Shown here piece by piece: positions 48,450 through 62,322 of a stretch of 64,000 nucleotides of DNA (the first letter of the stretch is position 1; each line of letters begins with the position of its first letter). The stretch covers positions 1-64,000 of the forward strand of contig CAIPHK010000015.1 in the NCBI GenBank assembly GCA_903864835.1, read 5' to 3'. The position numbers and the translations under genes are program-made. The DNA is from an uncultured bacterium (GTDB lineage Bacteria > Margulisbacteria > Marinamargulisbacteria > SXXA01). Under the pieces are notes generated by a model, which did not search any database, had not been told where the DNA came from, and worked only from the letters and a program-made list of their open reading frames with translations.

Positions 48450-48913
48450 CTGAAATGAGAAAACGCTTTATTGGCTTCAGCCATTTTATGCGTTTCTTCC
48501 CGCTTCTTGATAGTACTGCCCACTTTATTGTGGGTATCTATCAATTCATCCGCCAACCGTTTTACAAACGGCTTTCCAGACCGCCCTCTTGAGCTTGAAA
48601 TAATCCAGCGAACGGCTAAAGTGAAACCACGATCCGCTTTTACTTCAATCGGAACCTGATAAGTAGATCCACCCACTCGACGCGACTTAACTTCCATTAA
48701 GGGAGACGCATTTTTAACTACTTTTTCAAACGCATTGACCGGCGTATCGCTTACCGATTCCGCTAAAAGCTCCAAAGCACCGTAAACTAAGCGCTGAGCA
48801 ACCGTCTTCTTCCCACCATACATTACCTTATTAATAAACTTGGCGATTTTCACGCTTCCATGAATAGGATCTGGGACTTGTGGACGATGAAAATTCCGTT
48901 TCTTTCTAGTCAT
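48443..48913 (-). CDS. rpsG: 30S ribosomal protein S7
   Basis: This 156-residue head-assembly protein has [31 protein letters not shown] and the C-terminal basic [15 protein letters not shown]. It follows rpsL by one base and overlaps fusA. S7 is usually the str-operon repressor. Confidence 0.98.
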   Translation of the reverse strand: MTRKKRNFHRPQVPDPIHGSVKIAKFINKVMYGGKKTVAQRLVYGALELLAESVSDTPVNAFEKVVKNASPLMEVKSRRVGGSTYQVPIEVKADRGFTLAVRWIISSSRGRSGKPFVKRLADELIDTHNKVGSTIKKREETHKMAEANKAFSHFRW

Positions 48914-49300
48914 CTACTTCTTGAGCTCCTTCTTGGCACGTTTTGCCCCATATAGGGACCGTGACTGTTTCCGATTATTCACTCCTTGCAAATCACCACG
49001 ACCGCGCTCGGTATGGTAACGAACCCCGGGCAAATCTTTAACCCGTCCACCACGGATATAAATAACCGAGTGCTCCTGCAAATTATGTCCTTCTCCAGGA
49101 ATGTACGAGGTAACCTCGTACCCATTCGACAGACGAACCCGAGCTACTTTACGTAGAGCAGAATTCGGCTTTTTTGGTGTAGTAGTGTAAACGCGAGTAC
49201 AAATCCCCCGACGTTGAGGACAGGCCATCAACGCAGGCGACTTGGTTCGTCGTTTTTTGGGCTTCCGATTGGCCCGAACCAATTGATTAAACGTAGGCAA
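48914..49300 (-). CDS. rpsL: 30S ribosomal protein S12
   Basis: This 128-residue decoding-centre protein has [16 protein letters not shown] and [13 protein letters not shown]. Lys residues stand at the two positions whose mutation gives streptomycin resistance, so a sensitive type is expected. The start is TTG at 49300, with AGGAG 8 bases upstream, unusual for a highly expressed gene. It is first in the str operon, with its own promoter. Confidence 0.97.
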   Translation of the reverse strand: MPTFNQLVRANRKPKKRRTKSPALMACPQRRGICTRVYTTTPKKPNSALRKVARVRLSNGYEVTSYIPGEGHNLQEHSVIYIRGGRVKDLPGVRYHTERGRGDLQGVNNRKQSRSLYGAKRAKKELKK

Positions 49301-49343
49301 TTTAGTTACTCCTTGAACTCAAAAAAAAATCGTAATCGACCAT

Positions 49344-49371
49344 TTTATAGATTACACCAAATACATGTCAA
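49344..49371 (-). promoter_or_regulatory. str operon promoter (rpsL-rpsG-fusA-tuf)
   Basis: On the minus strand there is a perfect TTGACA (49366-49371), a 16-base spacer and TATAAA (49344-49349, 5/6). It sits in the 85-base rpoC-rpsL gap. The A9-10 run at about 49321 then forms part of the leader. Confidence 0.75.
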
Positions 49372-49385
49372 ATTACTAAAAATCA

Positions 49386-53624
<4,239 letters not shown>

Positions 53625-53633
53625 AAATCTCCT

Positions 53634-56600
53634 TTAACGAGTGTCAATTTCAGTACCATCATTCGATTTGATCCTTACATCCAAAGCAATCGATCGCAAT
53701 TCACGAAGCAATACTCTGAACGACTCGGGAGTACCAGGACGGGACAAACTTTTACCTTTGATTATCGCCTCGTATGCTTTTGCTCGCCCTGTAAGGTCGT
53801 CCGATTTAATCGTTAACATCTCTTGCAAGGTATGCGCAGCACCGTAAGCTTCCAATGCCCAAACTTCCATTTCACCAAATCGCTGCCCACCGTAATGGGC
53901 TTTACCACCTAGCGGCTGTTGGGTAACTAACGAGTATGGTCCTGTAGATCGTGCGTGAATCTTATCCTCAACCAAGTGAATCAATTTAAGCATATACATA
54001 CAGCCCACAGTGACATGACGCTCAAAAAGCATTCCGGTCCGTCCGTCCCTTAAGGGGACTTTACCTGTCGGACTGATCCACGACATTCCAGGGAGTTGAG
54101 ACGCTTCAACCAGCTTTTCTTCGACCTTTTTAACAGACGCCATGTCCTCAAAAATTTCGTCGAAAAGTTGGGTCTCAAAATTGGTCCCAAGGTAATGAGA
54201 CGCCATACCTAAAAGTGTTTCAAATAACTGCCCAACGTTCATCCGAGACGGAACACCTAATGGGTTCAAAATAACATCTACCGGTGTACCATCTGGTAAA
54301 AACGGCATGTCTTCAACTGGAAGAATAGTTGAAATAACCCCTTTATTTCCGTGACGCCCCGCCATTTTATCCCCAATGGAAACTTTTCTAAGCTGCGCCA
54401 CATAAACTCTGACAATACAGTTTACACCGGGCGGCAAATTATCCTTTGATTCTTTCGAGAAAACACGAACCCCAATTACTTTTCCGGACCCACCTGAGGA
54501 AACGCGCAAACTGGTATCCCGCATATCCCGTGCTTTATCCCCAAAAATAGCGCGTAACAGCTTTTCTTCAGCAGGAGGCTCTGTTTCACCCTTAGGGGTT
54601 ACTTTACCGACTAAAATATCTCCGGCTTTAACCAAAGCCCCTATCCGAATAATTCCATTCTCATCGAGATTTTTAATGGCTTCTTCGGAGACATTTGGGA
54701 TTTCCCAGGTAATTTCTTCTGGGCCCAATTTAGTCGTTCTGACATCGATTTCATATTTATGAATGTGAATCGATGAAAAAACATCCTCTTTAACCAAACG
54801 CTCTGAAATGATGATGGCATCTTCAAAGTTGTAGCCTTCCCAAGGAATGAACGCCACTAAGACATTCCTACCCAGGGCTAATTCACCTTGAAAGGTTGAC
54901 GTCCCATCCGCCAAAACATGTCCTTTTTTAATCTTATCCCCAACCCGAACACTGGGCTTCTGATTTCGACAGGTATTTTGGTTAGACCGAGCATATTTTT
55001 GAAGAAGATAAACATCTTCCTCGCCGGACGTCCGTTTAACCAGAACTTCTTCGCCAGTCACCTGAGTTACTGTACCGTCATATTTTGCAATGACCATTGC
55101 ACAGGAATCTCTCGCGACCGTCTTCTCAAGACCAGTACCCACATACGCAGTATCGGGATAAATCAAAGGAACCGCCTGACGTTGCATATTCGCACCCATC
55201 AAAGCCCGGTTAGCGTCATCGTGCTCCAAAAATGGAATCAAGCCACAGGATACGCCGACCAACTGTTTCGGCGACACCCCAATATATTGAATATCTTCAG
55301 CTGCAACAATTTTCAATTCCCGGCTATGTCGTGCGACAACCGTCTCACCCACCAATTTTCCATCGCTCGAAGCGGGTGTATCCCAAGGCGCAATATGAAA
55401 TTTATCTTCAATATCGGCAGTAAAAAATTCTACATCCTTAGTAAGGGTACCTTTAGTAACTTTGACATACGGCGTTTCGATAAACCCATATTCGTTAATC
55501 CGAGCAAATGTAGCCAACGGACCAATCAACCCTGCGTTTGGACCTTCAGGGGTTTCAATCGGACATATACGACCATAATGAGACGGATGAATATCCCGAA
55601 CCTCAAAACCGGCACGTTCTTTCGTTAATCCACCAGGTCCTAACGCACTCAACCGACGTTTATGTGCGATTTCAGCTAAGGGATTGGTCTGATCCATAAA
55701 CTGAGAAAGCTGGGAACTACCAAAAAACTCCCGCATAACCGCAACTAATGGGCGGATGTTAATTAAATGCTGAGGAACAATCTTCTCATTCCCTTTAACT
55801 GCCAGCTGTTCCTTAATTAAACGTTCCAATCGAGCGAGTCCGATACGGAACTGCTTCTGCAGCTGTTCGCCGACGCTCCGAACACGTCGATTCCCCAAAT
55901 GATCAATATCATCAATCATTCCCTTACCAGCTACTAATTCAGCAACATGCACTACAACACTAAGAATATCTTCTTTGGTCAAAACCAATTTCGACATATC
56001 AATATTGAGATCTAGCCGCTTATTAATGCGATAACGACCCACGTCACCCAAATCAAATTTAGTAGGCTCAAAAAACAAATTATGCAAAAGAAGTTTTGCA
56101 CCTTCAAGCGTAACCGGGTCACCAGGACGTAGCTTCCGATAGATATCGATTAGCGCGTCATTCATTACCGGAACAGGATGTTTATCAAGGGTCCGTTCAA
56201 TCACTTCCCGTTCACCAATGGCCGCAAGAATTTCTTCTTCCGTGTATCCCAAGGCGCCCAAAAGTGTTGTCACCGGAACTTTTTTAATCTTATTGATATT
56301 CGCATACAAAATATTATTGGAATCGGTTTCGACTTCCAACCATGCACCGCGACTCGGAATAACTGTCGCTCTAAAGTTAAAGCGATCTGGGGACAGACCA
56401 ATTTTCTTTCTAAAATAAACTCCTGGAGACCGTATAAACTGGCTTACAACAACCCGTTCGGTCCCGTTAACCAAAAACGTTCCCGTCTCTGACATCACAG
56501 GAATGTCACTCATAAACACTTCTTGTTCAGTAACTTCACCAGTCTCACGATTGATTAATCGAACCGGAACACGAAGAGACGCACTATAGGTTATTTCTCG

Positions 56601-56843
56601 ATGCTGACATTCTTCGAAAGAATATTCAGGTTCATCTAAGCGATACCCTTCAAGAAATTCAAGCTCATACTTTCCACCGTATGCAACGATGGGAGAAATA
56701 TTTCTAAATTCTTCTTTAAGGCCTTGCTCAAGAAATTTATCAAACGATCGGGTTTGAATATCAATAAGATTAGGAATATCAACTAGTTCGGGTTTTGACT
56801 GGGTATGGAGAGAAACCCTCGGTCTTGATTTTACGGCTGTCAC
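53634..56843 (-). CDS. rpoB: RNA polymerase beta subunit
   Basis: This 1069-residue protein is compact compared with E. coli (1342), so it lacks the large lineage inserts. The rifampicin region (373-402, [20 protein letters not shown] then HKRRLSALG) keeps the Gln, Asp, His and Ser equivalent to E. coli 513, 516, 526 and 531, so rifampicin sensitivity is expected. It starts at GTG 56843 with GAGGTGAA upstream and lies after a hairpin-containing gap. Confidence 0.98.
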   Translation of the reverse strand: MTAVKSRPRVSLHTQSKPELVDIPNLIDIQTRSFDKFLEQGLKEEFRNISPIVAYGGKYELEFLEGYRLDEPEYSFEECQHREITYSASLRVPVRLINRETGEVTEQEVFMSDIPVMSETGTFLVNGTERVVVSQFIRSPGVYFRKKIGLSPDRFNFRATVIPSRGAWLEVETDSNNILYANINKIKKVPVTTLLGALGYTEEEILAAIGEREVIERTLDKHPVPVMNDALIDIYRKLRPGDPVTLEGAKLLLHNLFFEPTKFDLGDVGRYRINKRLDLNIDMSKLVLTKEDILSVVVHVAELVAGKGMIDDIDHLGNRRVRSVGEQLQKQFRIGLARLERLIKEQLAVKGNEKIVPQHLINIRPLVAVMREFFGSSQLSQFMDQTNPLAEIAHKRRLSALGPGGLTKERAGFEVRDIHPSHYGRICPIETPEGPNAGLIGPLATFARINEYGFIETPYVKVTKGTLTKDVEFFTADIEDKFHIAPWDTPASSDGKLVGETVVARHSRELKIVAAEDIQYIGVSPKQLVGVSCGLIPFLEHDDANRALMGANMQRQAVPLIYPDTAYVGTGLEKTVARDSCAMVIAKYDGTVTQVTGEEVLVKRTSGEEDVYLLQKYARSNQNTCRNQKPSVRVGDKIKKGHVLADGTSTFQGELALGRNVLVAFIPWEGYNFEDAIIISERLVKEDVFSSIHIHKYEIDVRTTKLGPEEITWEIPNVSEEAIKNLDENGIIRIGALVKAGDILVGKVTPKGETEPPAEEKLLRAIFGDKARDMRDTSLRVSSGGSGKVIGVRVFSKESKDNLPPGVNCIVRVYVAQLRKVSIGDKMAGRHGNKGVISTILPVEDMPFLPDGTPVDVILNPLGVPSRMNVGQLFETLLGMASHYLGTNFETQLFDEIFEDMASVKKVEEKLVEASQLPGMSWISPTGKVPLRDGRTGMLFERHVTVGCMYMLKLIHLVEDKIHARSTGPYSLVTQQPLGGKAHYGGQRFGEMEVWALEAYGAAHTLQEMLTIKSDDLTGRAKAYEAIIKGKSLSRPGTPESFRVLLRELRSIALDVRIKSNDGTEIDTR

Positions 56844-56860
56844 TCACTTCACCTCGTAGC

Positions 56861-56910
56861 CAACAAAAGACAAATTGAGTTAGCCTATCGGCTAACTCAA
56901 TTCTTTGTTG
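56861..56910 (-). promoter_or_regulatory. long hairpin between rplL and rpoB
   Basis: A perfect 13-bp stem AATTGAGTTAGCC (56873-56885) pairs with GGCTAACTCAATT (56890-56902) around a 4-base loop. It is extended by CAACAAA (56861-56867) with TTTGTTG (56904-56910) beyond a small internal loop. In transcription order it follows the rplL stop. No uridine run follows, so it looks more like a processing site or attenuator than a full terminator. Confidence 0.7.
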
Positions 56911-56934
56911 TGGCTTAAATTAATAGAACAACAA

Positions 56935-57348
56935 TTACTTAATTTCGACCTTCGCGCCTTGCTCTTCTAACAGCTTTTTAACTGAAGCGGCTTCCTCTTT
57001 AGTCACGCCTTCTTTTACTGGCTTAGGTACTGCATCTACCAAATCTTTAGCTTCTTTAAGTCCAAGTCCCGTAAGTTCGCGAACTACTTTTAGAACCTGA
57101 ATCTTCTTCTCGCCACAATCAGCTAAAATAACTGAAAAGGAATCCGCAGCTGAATCGTCTGCATCAGCAGCGCCGCCAGCAGCGCCAGGAGCCATACCCA
57201 TCATCATAGGAGCCGCAGCCACTACTCCGAATTTATCTTCCAACGCCTTTACCAAGTCAGCCAATTCGACAACGGTCAATTTACTAACAGTATCGATAAC
57301 CAATTGCGCTTCTTTAGAAAGCGTCTTTTCTTCAACTACAGTTGACAT
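56935..57348 (-). CDS. rplL: 50S ribosomal protein L7/L12
   Basis: This 137-residue stalk protein recruits translational GTPases. It has an N-terminal dimerisation region, an Ala/Gly hinge ([17 protein letters not shown]) and a C-terminal domain with [20 protein letters not shown]. It lies one base after rplJ. Confidence 0.98.
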   Translation of the reverse strand: MSTVVEEKTLSKEAQLVIDTVSKLTVVELADLVKALEDKFGVVAAAPMMMGMAPGAAGGAADADDSAADSFSVILADCGEKKIQVLKVVRELTGLGLKEAKDLVDAVPKPVKEGVTKEEAASVKKLLEEQGAKVEIK

Positions 57349-57349
57349 T

Positions 57350-57883
57350 CTAATTACCTCCGGATTTTTGATCTTTTATAGCAGATACAACATACACGAG
57401 TCCACGAAGCGGACCACTTAGCACGCCCACCAAATTGGTCAACGGTGCTTTGATAGATCCTACCAATCGAGAAAGCAATTCTTCTCTTGATGGCAACTTC
57501 GAGAGCGCCTCAACATCATCTTGGGACAAAACTGCACGTTGAAAAAGGCCACCCTTCACTTTCAACTTATCATTATCTGTCGAGAACTTAACTACCGCCT
57601 TTGCAAGCTGCACCGCGTCACTCGATGAATAAATGATTGCCGACGGACCTTCAAATGTCTTGGAATCAAATGCGATACCAAGTTCTTGAAGCGCGCGAAC
57701 AGCAAATGTATTTTTGATAACTTCTAGGCGACCACCGTCCTTTTTGATTGCTTTTCTTAATCCTGTTAATGACGACACATTGAGACCACGAAAGTCTGCA
57801 AACAACACTACCGACGCCTCATCAAACGTTGTTTTAATGCTTTCGACGGCGCGAACTTTTTCGGGGCGCACATTCACAGCCAT
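57350..57883 (-). CDS. rplJ: 50S ribosomal protein L10
   Basis: This 177-residue stalk base protein has [15 protein letters not shown] at the N-terminus, [20 protein letters not shown], and a helical C-terminus that binds L12 dimers. ATG at 57883 has GGAAG 7 bases upstream. The frame extends 13 codons further, overlapping rplA, which is rejected. Only one base separates it from rplA, so the long L10 leader of E. coli is absent. Confidence 0.96.
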   Translation of the reverse strand: MAVNVRPEKVRAVESIKTTFDEASVVLFADFRGLNVSSLTGLRKAIKKDGGRLEVIKNTFAVRALQELGIAFDSKTFEGPSAIIYSSSDAVQLAKAVVKFSTDNDKLKVKGGLFQRAVLSQDDVEALSKLPSREELLSRLVGSIKAPLTNLVGVLSGPLRGLVYVVSAIKDQKSGGN

Positions 57884-57884
57884 C

Positions 57885-58586
57885 TTATACTTCCTTTCTA
57901 CGCAAGCGCGCATTCTCAACAAAGAGACCAGGGCCCATTGTCGAACTCAAAGAGACCGACTTCACATACTGCCCCTTCGACTTAGACGGCTTTGCCCGTG
58001 TAATCGTATCAAAAATCGCATTATAATTATCGACTAGCTGCTCGGCAGAAAACGATACTTTACCGATTCCCAAGTGAATCAAACCGGTCTTGTCATTTCT
58101 ATACTCAACTTTACCGGCTTTAAATTCTTTAACCGCACCCTTGATATCGGTAGTCACGGTTCCGCTCTTTGGATTAGGCATTAAACCCTTTGCTCCCAAG
58201 ATTTTACCTAGCCGTCCCAACTTAGCCATCATATCCGGAGTTGCAATAACCAAATCAAAATCCAACCAACCGCCTTGGATCTTTTCAACAATATCTTCAG
58301 AGCCCACGAAGTCTGCGCCGGCCTCTTTCGCTTCAAGCACCTTTTCGCCGGTCGTAACGACACAGATTCTAACCGTACGCCCTGTTCCGTGAGGCAGAAC
58401 TAAGGTGCCACGAATCTGCTGATCTGCTTGTCTAGGATCAATCCCGAGGTTGAAATGAATTTCAAGCGTCTCGTCAAATTTCCGAACCGGGTTAGTCTTG
58501 ATCATATCAATCGCTTCACGCGCCGGATACAAACGATCTCGACTTACTTGCTGGGCCAATTCCGTATATTTTTTTCCGCGTTTCAT
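57885..58586 (-). CDS. rplA: 50S ribosomal protein L1
   Basis: This 233-residue L1-stalk protein has [38 protein letters not shown] and [15 protein letters not shown]. It overlaps rplK by four bases (ATGA). L1 commonly represses the L11-L1 operon. Confidence 0.97.
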   Translation of the reverse strand: MKRGKKYTELAQQVSRDRLYPAREAIDMIKTNPVRKFDETLEIHFNLGIDPRQADQQIRGTLVLPHGTGRTVRICVVTTGEKVLEAKEAGADFVGSEDIVEKIQGGWLDFDLVIATPDMMAKLGRLGKILGAKGLMPNPKSGTVTTDIKGAVKEFKAGKVEYRNDKTGLIHLGIGKVSFSAEQLVDNYNAIFDTITRAKPSKSKGQYVKSVSLSSTMGPGLFVENARLRRKEV

Positions 58587-59041
58587 TGCTCCACCTTCAC
58601 TCCAATACTCCGAGCAGACCCTGACACAATCGTCATCGCCACTTCAAGATCCACTGTATTCAAATCGTCCAATTTTTTCTTGGCAATCTCTTCAACCTGA
58701 GCCTTCGTCAACGATCCGATAATATTGGTATTCGGATTAGGAGACCCCTTATCCAACCCCAAGGCTTGAAGTATCAATACCGTTGTTGGAGGCGTCTTCA
58801 ACACAAACGTAAAAGACTTGTCTTGGTAAACTGATATCTCTACCGGAATAACCGTATTACCCTTATCTTTTGTTGCTTCGTTATAAGCCTTACAAAATTC
58901 CATAATATTAACGCCGGCCTGACCTAATGCAGGACCGATTGGTGGTGCGGGGGTCGCTTTACCAGCTGCAATCTGCAATTTGATTTGCTTGACTACAACC
59001 TTGCCTTTACCTTTTTTACCTTTGGGAGCTATTGGTGCCAT
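58583..59041 (-). CDS. rplK: 50S ribosomal protein L11
   Basis: This 152-residue GTPase-associated-centre protein has the proline-rich [20 protein letters not shown]. The C-terminal RNA-binding domain contains [10 protein letters not shown]. About ten extra Lys/Gly residues at the N-terminus make it slightly longer than usual. It lies between nusG and rplA. Confidence 0.97.
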   Translation of the reverse strand: MAPIAPKGKKGKGKVVVKQIKLQIAAGKATPAPPIGPALGQAGVNIMEFCKAYNEATKDKGNTVIPVEISVYQDKSFTFVLKTPPTTVLILQALGLDKGSPNPNTNIIGSLTKAQVEEIAKKKLDDLNTVDLEVAMTIVSGSARSIGVKVEQ

Positions 59042-59067
59042 ATACTTTCCGTCCTTAACCTAAATAA

Positions 59068-59676
59068 TTACTGAACCGACTTTTCAACCTGATCAAAATC
59101 AAGCTGAACAGGTGTTTCGCGTCCAAATATCGAAATCAACGCTTTCAAGCTCCCCTTCTCAGCATTAATTTCTGAGATTGGACCCGTATACCCACGGAAT
59201 GGTCCAGCAACCACCTTGATCACTTCACCCTCTTCGAAATCAACATCAATCTTTCGTGTCTTGTCTCCCACTTTACGAAGAATCTTCAGCATCTCATCTT
59301 CGGTCACAGGGACTGGGGTATTTTTCGATCCAACAAACCCGGACACACCCAATATACTCCGCAACTCATAATAAATATCATTATCATAAACAAGATGAAC
59401 AAACACGTACCCAGGATAGATCTTGGAGGTTTTCTCAACTCGCTTATTATTTTTTATCTCAATGGTCTCTTCTTCCGGAACTAAAACCCGGAAAATACGA
59501 GCTTGATACCCTTTATCTTCCACTAATTTTTCAATTCGGGCCTTGACCTTATACTCCTGAGAAGAAAAACACTGCATAATATACCACTGACGACCGTCAT
59601 CAACATCGTCCAAAGGCTGAGGTACTTCAGCCTCAGCTACAGCGTCATCCAAATCCACTTCTTGCTCAATCATCAT
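59068..59676 (-). CDS. nusG: transcription termination/antitermination factor NusG
   Basis: This protein of about 202 residues has an acidic N-terminal tail of about 27 residues. The NGN domain (RQWYIMQCFSSQEYKVKARI, KIYPGYVFVHL) follows, then a C-terminal KOW domain (VKVVAGPFRGYTG). ATG at 59676 has GAGGGA upstream; GTG at 59694 is an alternative. It is next to secE in the standard secE-nusG-rplK order. Confidence 0.97.
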   Translation of the reverse strand: MMIEQEVDLDDAVAEAEVPQPLDDVDDGRQWYIMQCFSSQEYKVKARIEKLVEDKGYQARIFRVLVPEEETIEIKNNKRVEKTSKIYPGYVFVHLVYDNDIYYELRSILGVSGFVGSKNTPVPVTEDEMLKILRKVGDKTRKIDVDFEEGEVIKVVAGPFRGYTGPISEINAEKGSLKALISIFGRETPVQLDFDQVEKSVQ

Positions 59677-59718
59677 TATCCGTTCCCTCAACACTCACTA
59701 GGTATTTCCAACACCGAC

Positions 59719-59970
59719 CTACAAAACTCGATTAAACCAAACAAGACCGATCGCCAAAACATAATCAACCACGCCAACGACCGCAGACATACCGACACAC
59801 AGTGCAATAACAATTGCAGATGCCCTGATAATGTGCGCACGATCCGGCCAACTAACGTTACGGAGCTCCGACCGAACATCTTTTAGATATTCGGTTACCT
59901 TGAAGGGCGCGGAAGATCCGCCTTGGCCTATAGATTTAGTTTGTGTTTCGGTCATGATTGATTTGCTCAT
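59719..59970 (-). CDS. secE: preprotein translocase subunit SecE
   Basis: This 83-residue protein has an amphipathic segment (VTEYLKDVRSELRNVSWPDR, the SecE motif) followed by one C-terminal membrane helix. This is the short single-helix form; E. coli SecE has three helices. ATG at 59970 or an in-frame ATG five codons later could be used. It is between tRNA-Trp and nusG. Confidence 0.95.
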   Translation of the reverse strand: MSKSIMTETQTKSIGQGGSSAPFKVTEYLKDVRSELRNVSWPDRAHIIRASAIVIALCVGMSAVVGVVDYVLAIGLVWFNRVL

Positions 59971-59972
59971 AG

Positions 59973-60049
59973 TGGCAGGCCCGGTCGGATTCGAACCGAC
60001 AACAATCGGTTTTGGAGACCGACGCTCTACCAGTTGGAGCTACAGGCCT
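59973..60049 (-). tRNA. tRNA-Trp (CCA anticodon)
   Basis: This 77-base cloverleaf with encoded 3' CCA has acceptor AGGCCTG/CGGGCCT (one T-G wobble), D arm GCTC/GAGC, anticodon loop CTCCAAA (anticodon CCA) and T arm GTCGG/CCGAC. It lies between rpmG and secE, as in many bacteria, so it is probably processed from the same transcript. Confidence 0.97.
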
Positions 60050-60055
60050 ATATTA

Positions 60056-60211
60056 TTACTTAGTTTCTTTAAAAACCACGGTTTTTCGGCAAGCCTTGCA
60101 GTACTTCTTCAACAGGATACGTTGTGTTGTAGTCCGTTTGTTTTTAGTCGTACTGTAGGCGCTTCGCCCGCAGTTTTCATCGTCACATCGAAGCGTTATT
60201 TTTACTCTCAC
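60056..60211 (-). CDS. rpmG: 50S ribosomal protein L33 (zinc-binding form)
   Basis: This 51-residue protein starts at GTG 60211 with GGAAGGTG upstream. It reads MRVKITLRCDDENCGRSAYS, then TKNKRTTTQRILLKKYCKAC and a basic tail. Two Cys pairs (Cys9/Cys14 and Cys38/Cys41) form the zinc site. It is the first gene of the tRNA-Trp-secE-nusG operon. Confidence 0.96.
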   Translation of the reverse strand: MRVKITLRCDDENCGRSAYSTTKNKRTTTQRILLKKYCKACRKTVVFKETK

Positions 60212-60243
60212 AATAGCACCTTCCCAAAAAAATGCAGGGGGCT

Positions 60244-60273
60244 AGTGTAACATTTTTAAAATTCCACTGTCAA
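60244..60273 (-). promoter_or_regulatory. predicted promoter of the rpmG-secE-nusG-rplK block
   Basis: On the minus strand there is a perfect TTGACA (60268-60273), an 18-base spacer and TACACT (60244-60249, 4/6). It lies 33 bases upstream of the rpmG start and is the only recognisable promoter before the 30-kb co-oriented block. Confidence 0.6.
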
Positions 60274-60332
60274 CCAACCATTTTATGCATATTGTTGCAT
60301 CCAAGAATTGCGTACGCTACGATTCTCGAGTT

Positions 60333-60770
60333 ATGACACCGACTATGTATATTGCATCCGACCATGGGGGACTTGAGCTAAAGTCCAATATTGCCACGAT
60401 TTTAAGTACCACTATTGACGTTGTAGACCTTGGAACGGCAGACACCTCCTCCGTAGACTATCCGGACTTTGCAGATCGGCTATGCAAAAAAGTTCTCGAG
60501 ACGCCGAATGGAATAGGTATATTGATTTGTGGCACAGGGATTGGAATCTCCATCCGGGCCAATCGCCACGTGGGAATCCGGGCAGCTCTGGTGACGTCGG
60601 ACTTTATGGCCGAAATGGCTAAAGCCCATAACAACGCAAATGTGCTTTGTCTTGGCGGTCGGACCACATCAACCGAAGAGGCGATTGCTTATATTAAGAG
60701 ATGGTTATCGACATCATTTGAAGGTGGGCGGCACCAGTTACGGCTCGACAAACTCGACCGCCCCACATAG
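60333..60770 (+). CDS. rpiB: ribose-5-phosphate isomerase B
   Basis: This protein of about 145 residues belongs to the RpiB/LacAB fold. It has the N-terminal SDHGG, DYPDFADRL, ICGTGIGISIRANRH with the catalytic Cys, and CLGGRT. It interconverts ribose 5-phosphate and ribulose 5-phosphate. ATG at 60333 fits family length; ATG at 60345 is also possible, and the more upstream frame (60285) is rejected. Its stop is six bases from the convergent citrate synthase. Confidence 0.92.
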   Translation: MTPTMYIASDHGGLELKSNIATILSTTIDVVDLGTADTSSVDYPDFADRLCKKVLETPNGIGILICGTGIGISIRANRHVGIRAALVTSDFMAEMAKAHNNANVLCLGGRTTSTEEAIAYIKRWLSTSFEGGRHQLRLDKLDRPT

Positions 60771-60776
60771 ACGCAT

Positions 60777-62069
60777 TTAAACGTATTTATACCCTGGGCG
60801 AATAATCCGTTTACCCGACAAGATCTCTTCAATCCGGTGAGCACACCAGCCAGTCGCCCTTGCCAATCCAAAAATAGGCGTATAAATCGGCTCAGGAATC
60901 CCAAGACAATCGTAAACAAAGCCTGAATAAAAATCGATATTCGGAGTAATGATCTTGGTGGACCCTTTGACTTCGCTAAAAATCTGAGGCGCTTCTCTTG
61001 CAATATCGAAATAGAGTTGGAGTTCAGCCTCACGCCCCTTTTCCTTTGCCAGTTGTTTTGCGTACTCAATCAGCACCAATGCACGGGGATCTGACAAGGT
61101 ATAAACGGCATGCCCAAACCCATAAAACAAACCGCTGTGATCAAAGACTTCCTTCTTGGCGATTCGCTTGAGGTACCCCTTAAGCAGGTCCATATCCGAA
61201 TACTGTTTAACATTCGCCTGAATATCAGCGATCATCTCCATCACTTTTTTGTTGGCTGACCCATGAAGAGGACCCTTAAGCCCGCCCACGGCGGATGCCA
61301 AGGATGAATAGATATCCGACTCGCTGGATGTTACCACTCGAGCAGCGAATGTTGAGTTGTTACCTCCCCCATGCTCCGCATGGAGAACCAAACACAAATC
61401 CAAAATAATCGACTCAGTCTGAGTCGGCAATCGGCCTTCATGAAGAATATAGAGAAAAGTTTCAGCAATCGACAAATCCGCCGGGGGATGAACCAACTCC
61501 GCATTAGGCTTAAACGCCACTAAATACGAATACGCAAGCAGAGACGGTAACTTGGCCAGAATTCGGATGCTCTTTAAAAAATTCTCATAAGGATCAAGCG
61601 ATTCAGGTGTGGCATCAAATGCATAAAGCGCCGACAACCCCGTTTGGAACTTATTCATGACGTTATGACTGGGGATACCCTTAATAATATGAGTCACAAT
61701 TTCAGGAGGTAACTCTCTTGCGTCGCGAATGATTCCTTTCAGGTCGGCCATTTCTTCGGCGGTCGGATATCTTCCGACGAGCAAAAAAAACGTCACATCT
61801 TCGAAACAGAATCGACTGCCACCCGCATACCGCCGAATGACATCTCGAATCTCGACACCCCGATAGGTCAACTGACCTTCAACTGGCACCTGCTCCTCCC
61901 CTACCTTTTTTACCCCGATGGCAGATGAAACACGAGATAACCCCGCAAGCACACCACTTCCATCTTTATTCCGCAGGCCTCGTTTTACGTCAAATTTATC
62001 AAAAAATTGAGGATCGATTGAGTTATTTTCTACTAGTTCTGTAGCAATATGGGATAGGGTGGACGACAT
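60777..62069 (-). CDS. gltA: citrate synthase
   Basis: This 430-residue enzyme condenses acetyl-CoA and oxaloacetate. It has LHAEHGGGNNSTF with a catalytic His, GPLHGSANK, GFGHAVYTLSDPR with the second His, and the Asp in TPNIDFYSG. Its substrate acetyl-CoA is supplied by the PDH complex encoded at 8.3-13.7 kb. AGGAG lies upstream of the ATG. Confidence 0.96.
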   Translation of the reverse strand: MSSTLSHIATELVENNSIDPQFFDKFDVKRGLRNKDGSGVLAGLSRVSSAIGVKKVGEEQVPVEGQLTYRGVEIRDVIRRYAGGSRFCFEDVTFFLLVGRYPTAEEMADLKGIIRDARELPPEIVTHIIKGIPSHNVMNKFQTGLSALYAFDATPESLDPYENFLKSIRILAKLPSLLAYSYLVAFKPNAELVHPPADLSIAETFLYILHEGRLPTQTESIILDLCLVLHAEHGGGNNSTFAARVVTSSESDIYSSLASAVGGLKGPLHGSANKKVMEMIADIQANVKQYSDMDLLKGYLKRIAKKEVFDHSGLFYGFGHAVYTLSDPRALVLIEYAKQLAKEKGREAELQLYFDIAREAPQIFSEVKGSTKIITPNIDFYSGFVYDCLGIPEPIYTPIFGLARATGWCAHRIEEILSGKRIIRPGYKYV

Positions 62070-62230
62070 TCAACGCTCCTTGTGTGAGTCAAAAATTACT
62101 GATTCACCGGGAGTCTATCACACCAGCGGATTAGCGAAAAATGTCATACGCCCAGAGTATGGTGGATCGGAGACCGAGAGGTTAGAATGGGACCACCTGG
62201 AGCACGCAACTTTTGCAGCATTTCAGCCCT

Positions 62231-62307
62231 GCCCTCGTAGCTCAGTAGGATAGAGCGCCGGATTCCTAATCCGGAGGCCGTGGGTTCGAATCCCGCCGTG
62301 GGCACCA
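62231..62307 (+). tRNA. tRNA-Arg (CCU anticodon)
   Basis: This 77-base cloverleaf with encoded CCA has anticodon loop TTCCTAA (CCU, decoding AGG). The D stem GCTC/GAGC, anticodon stem CCGGA/TCCGG and T stem GTGGG/CCCGC (with one T-G) are sound. The acceptor GCCCTCG/CGTGGGC pairs except for a T-T mismatch at position 5/68. It lies 16 bases before the exonuclease gene. Confidence 0.94.
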
Positions 62308-62322
62308 TTTTAGGGACCGATT

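Noticed and set aside
62059-62253. 64-codon frame between gltA and tRNA-Arg
   Set aside because: It runs into the tRNA gene and has no coding features; the region is intergenic.
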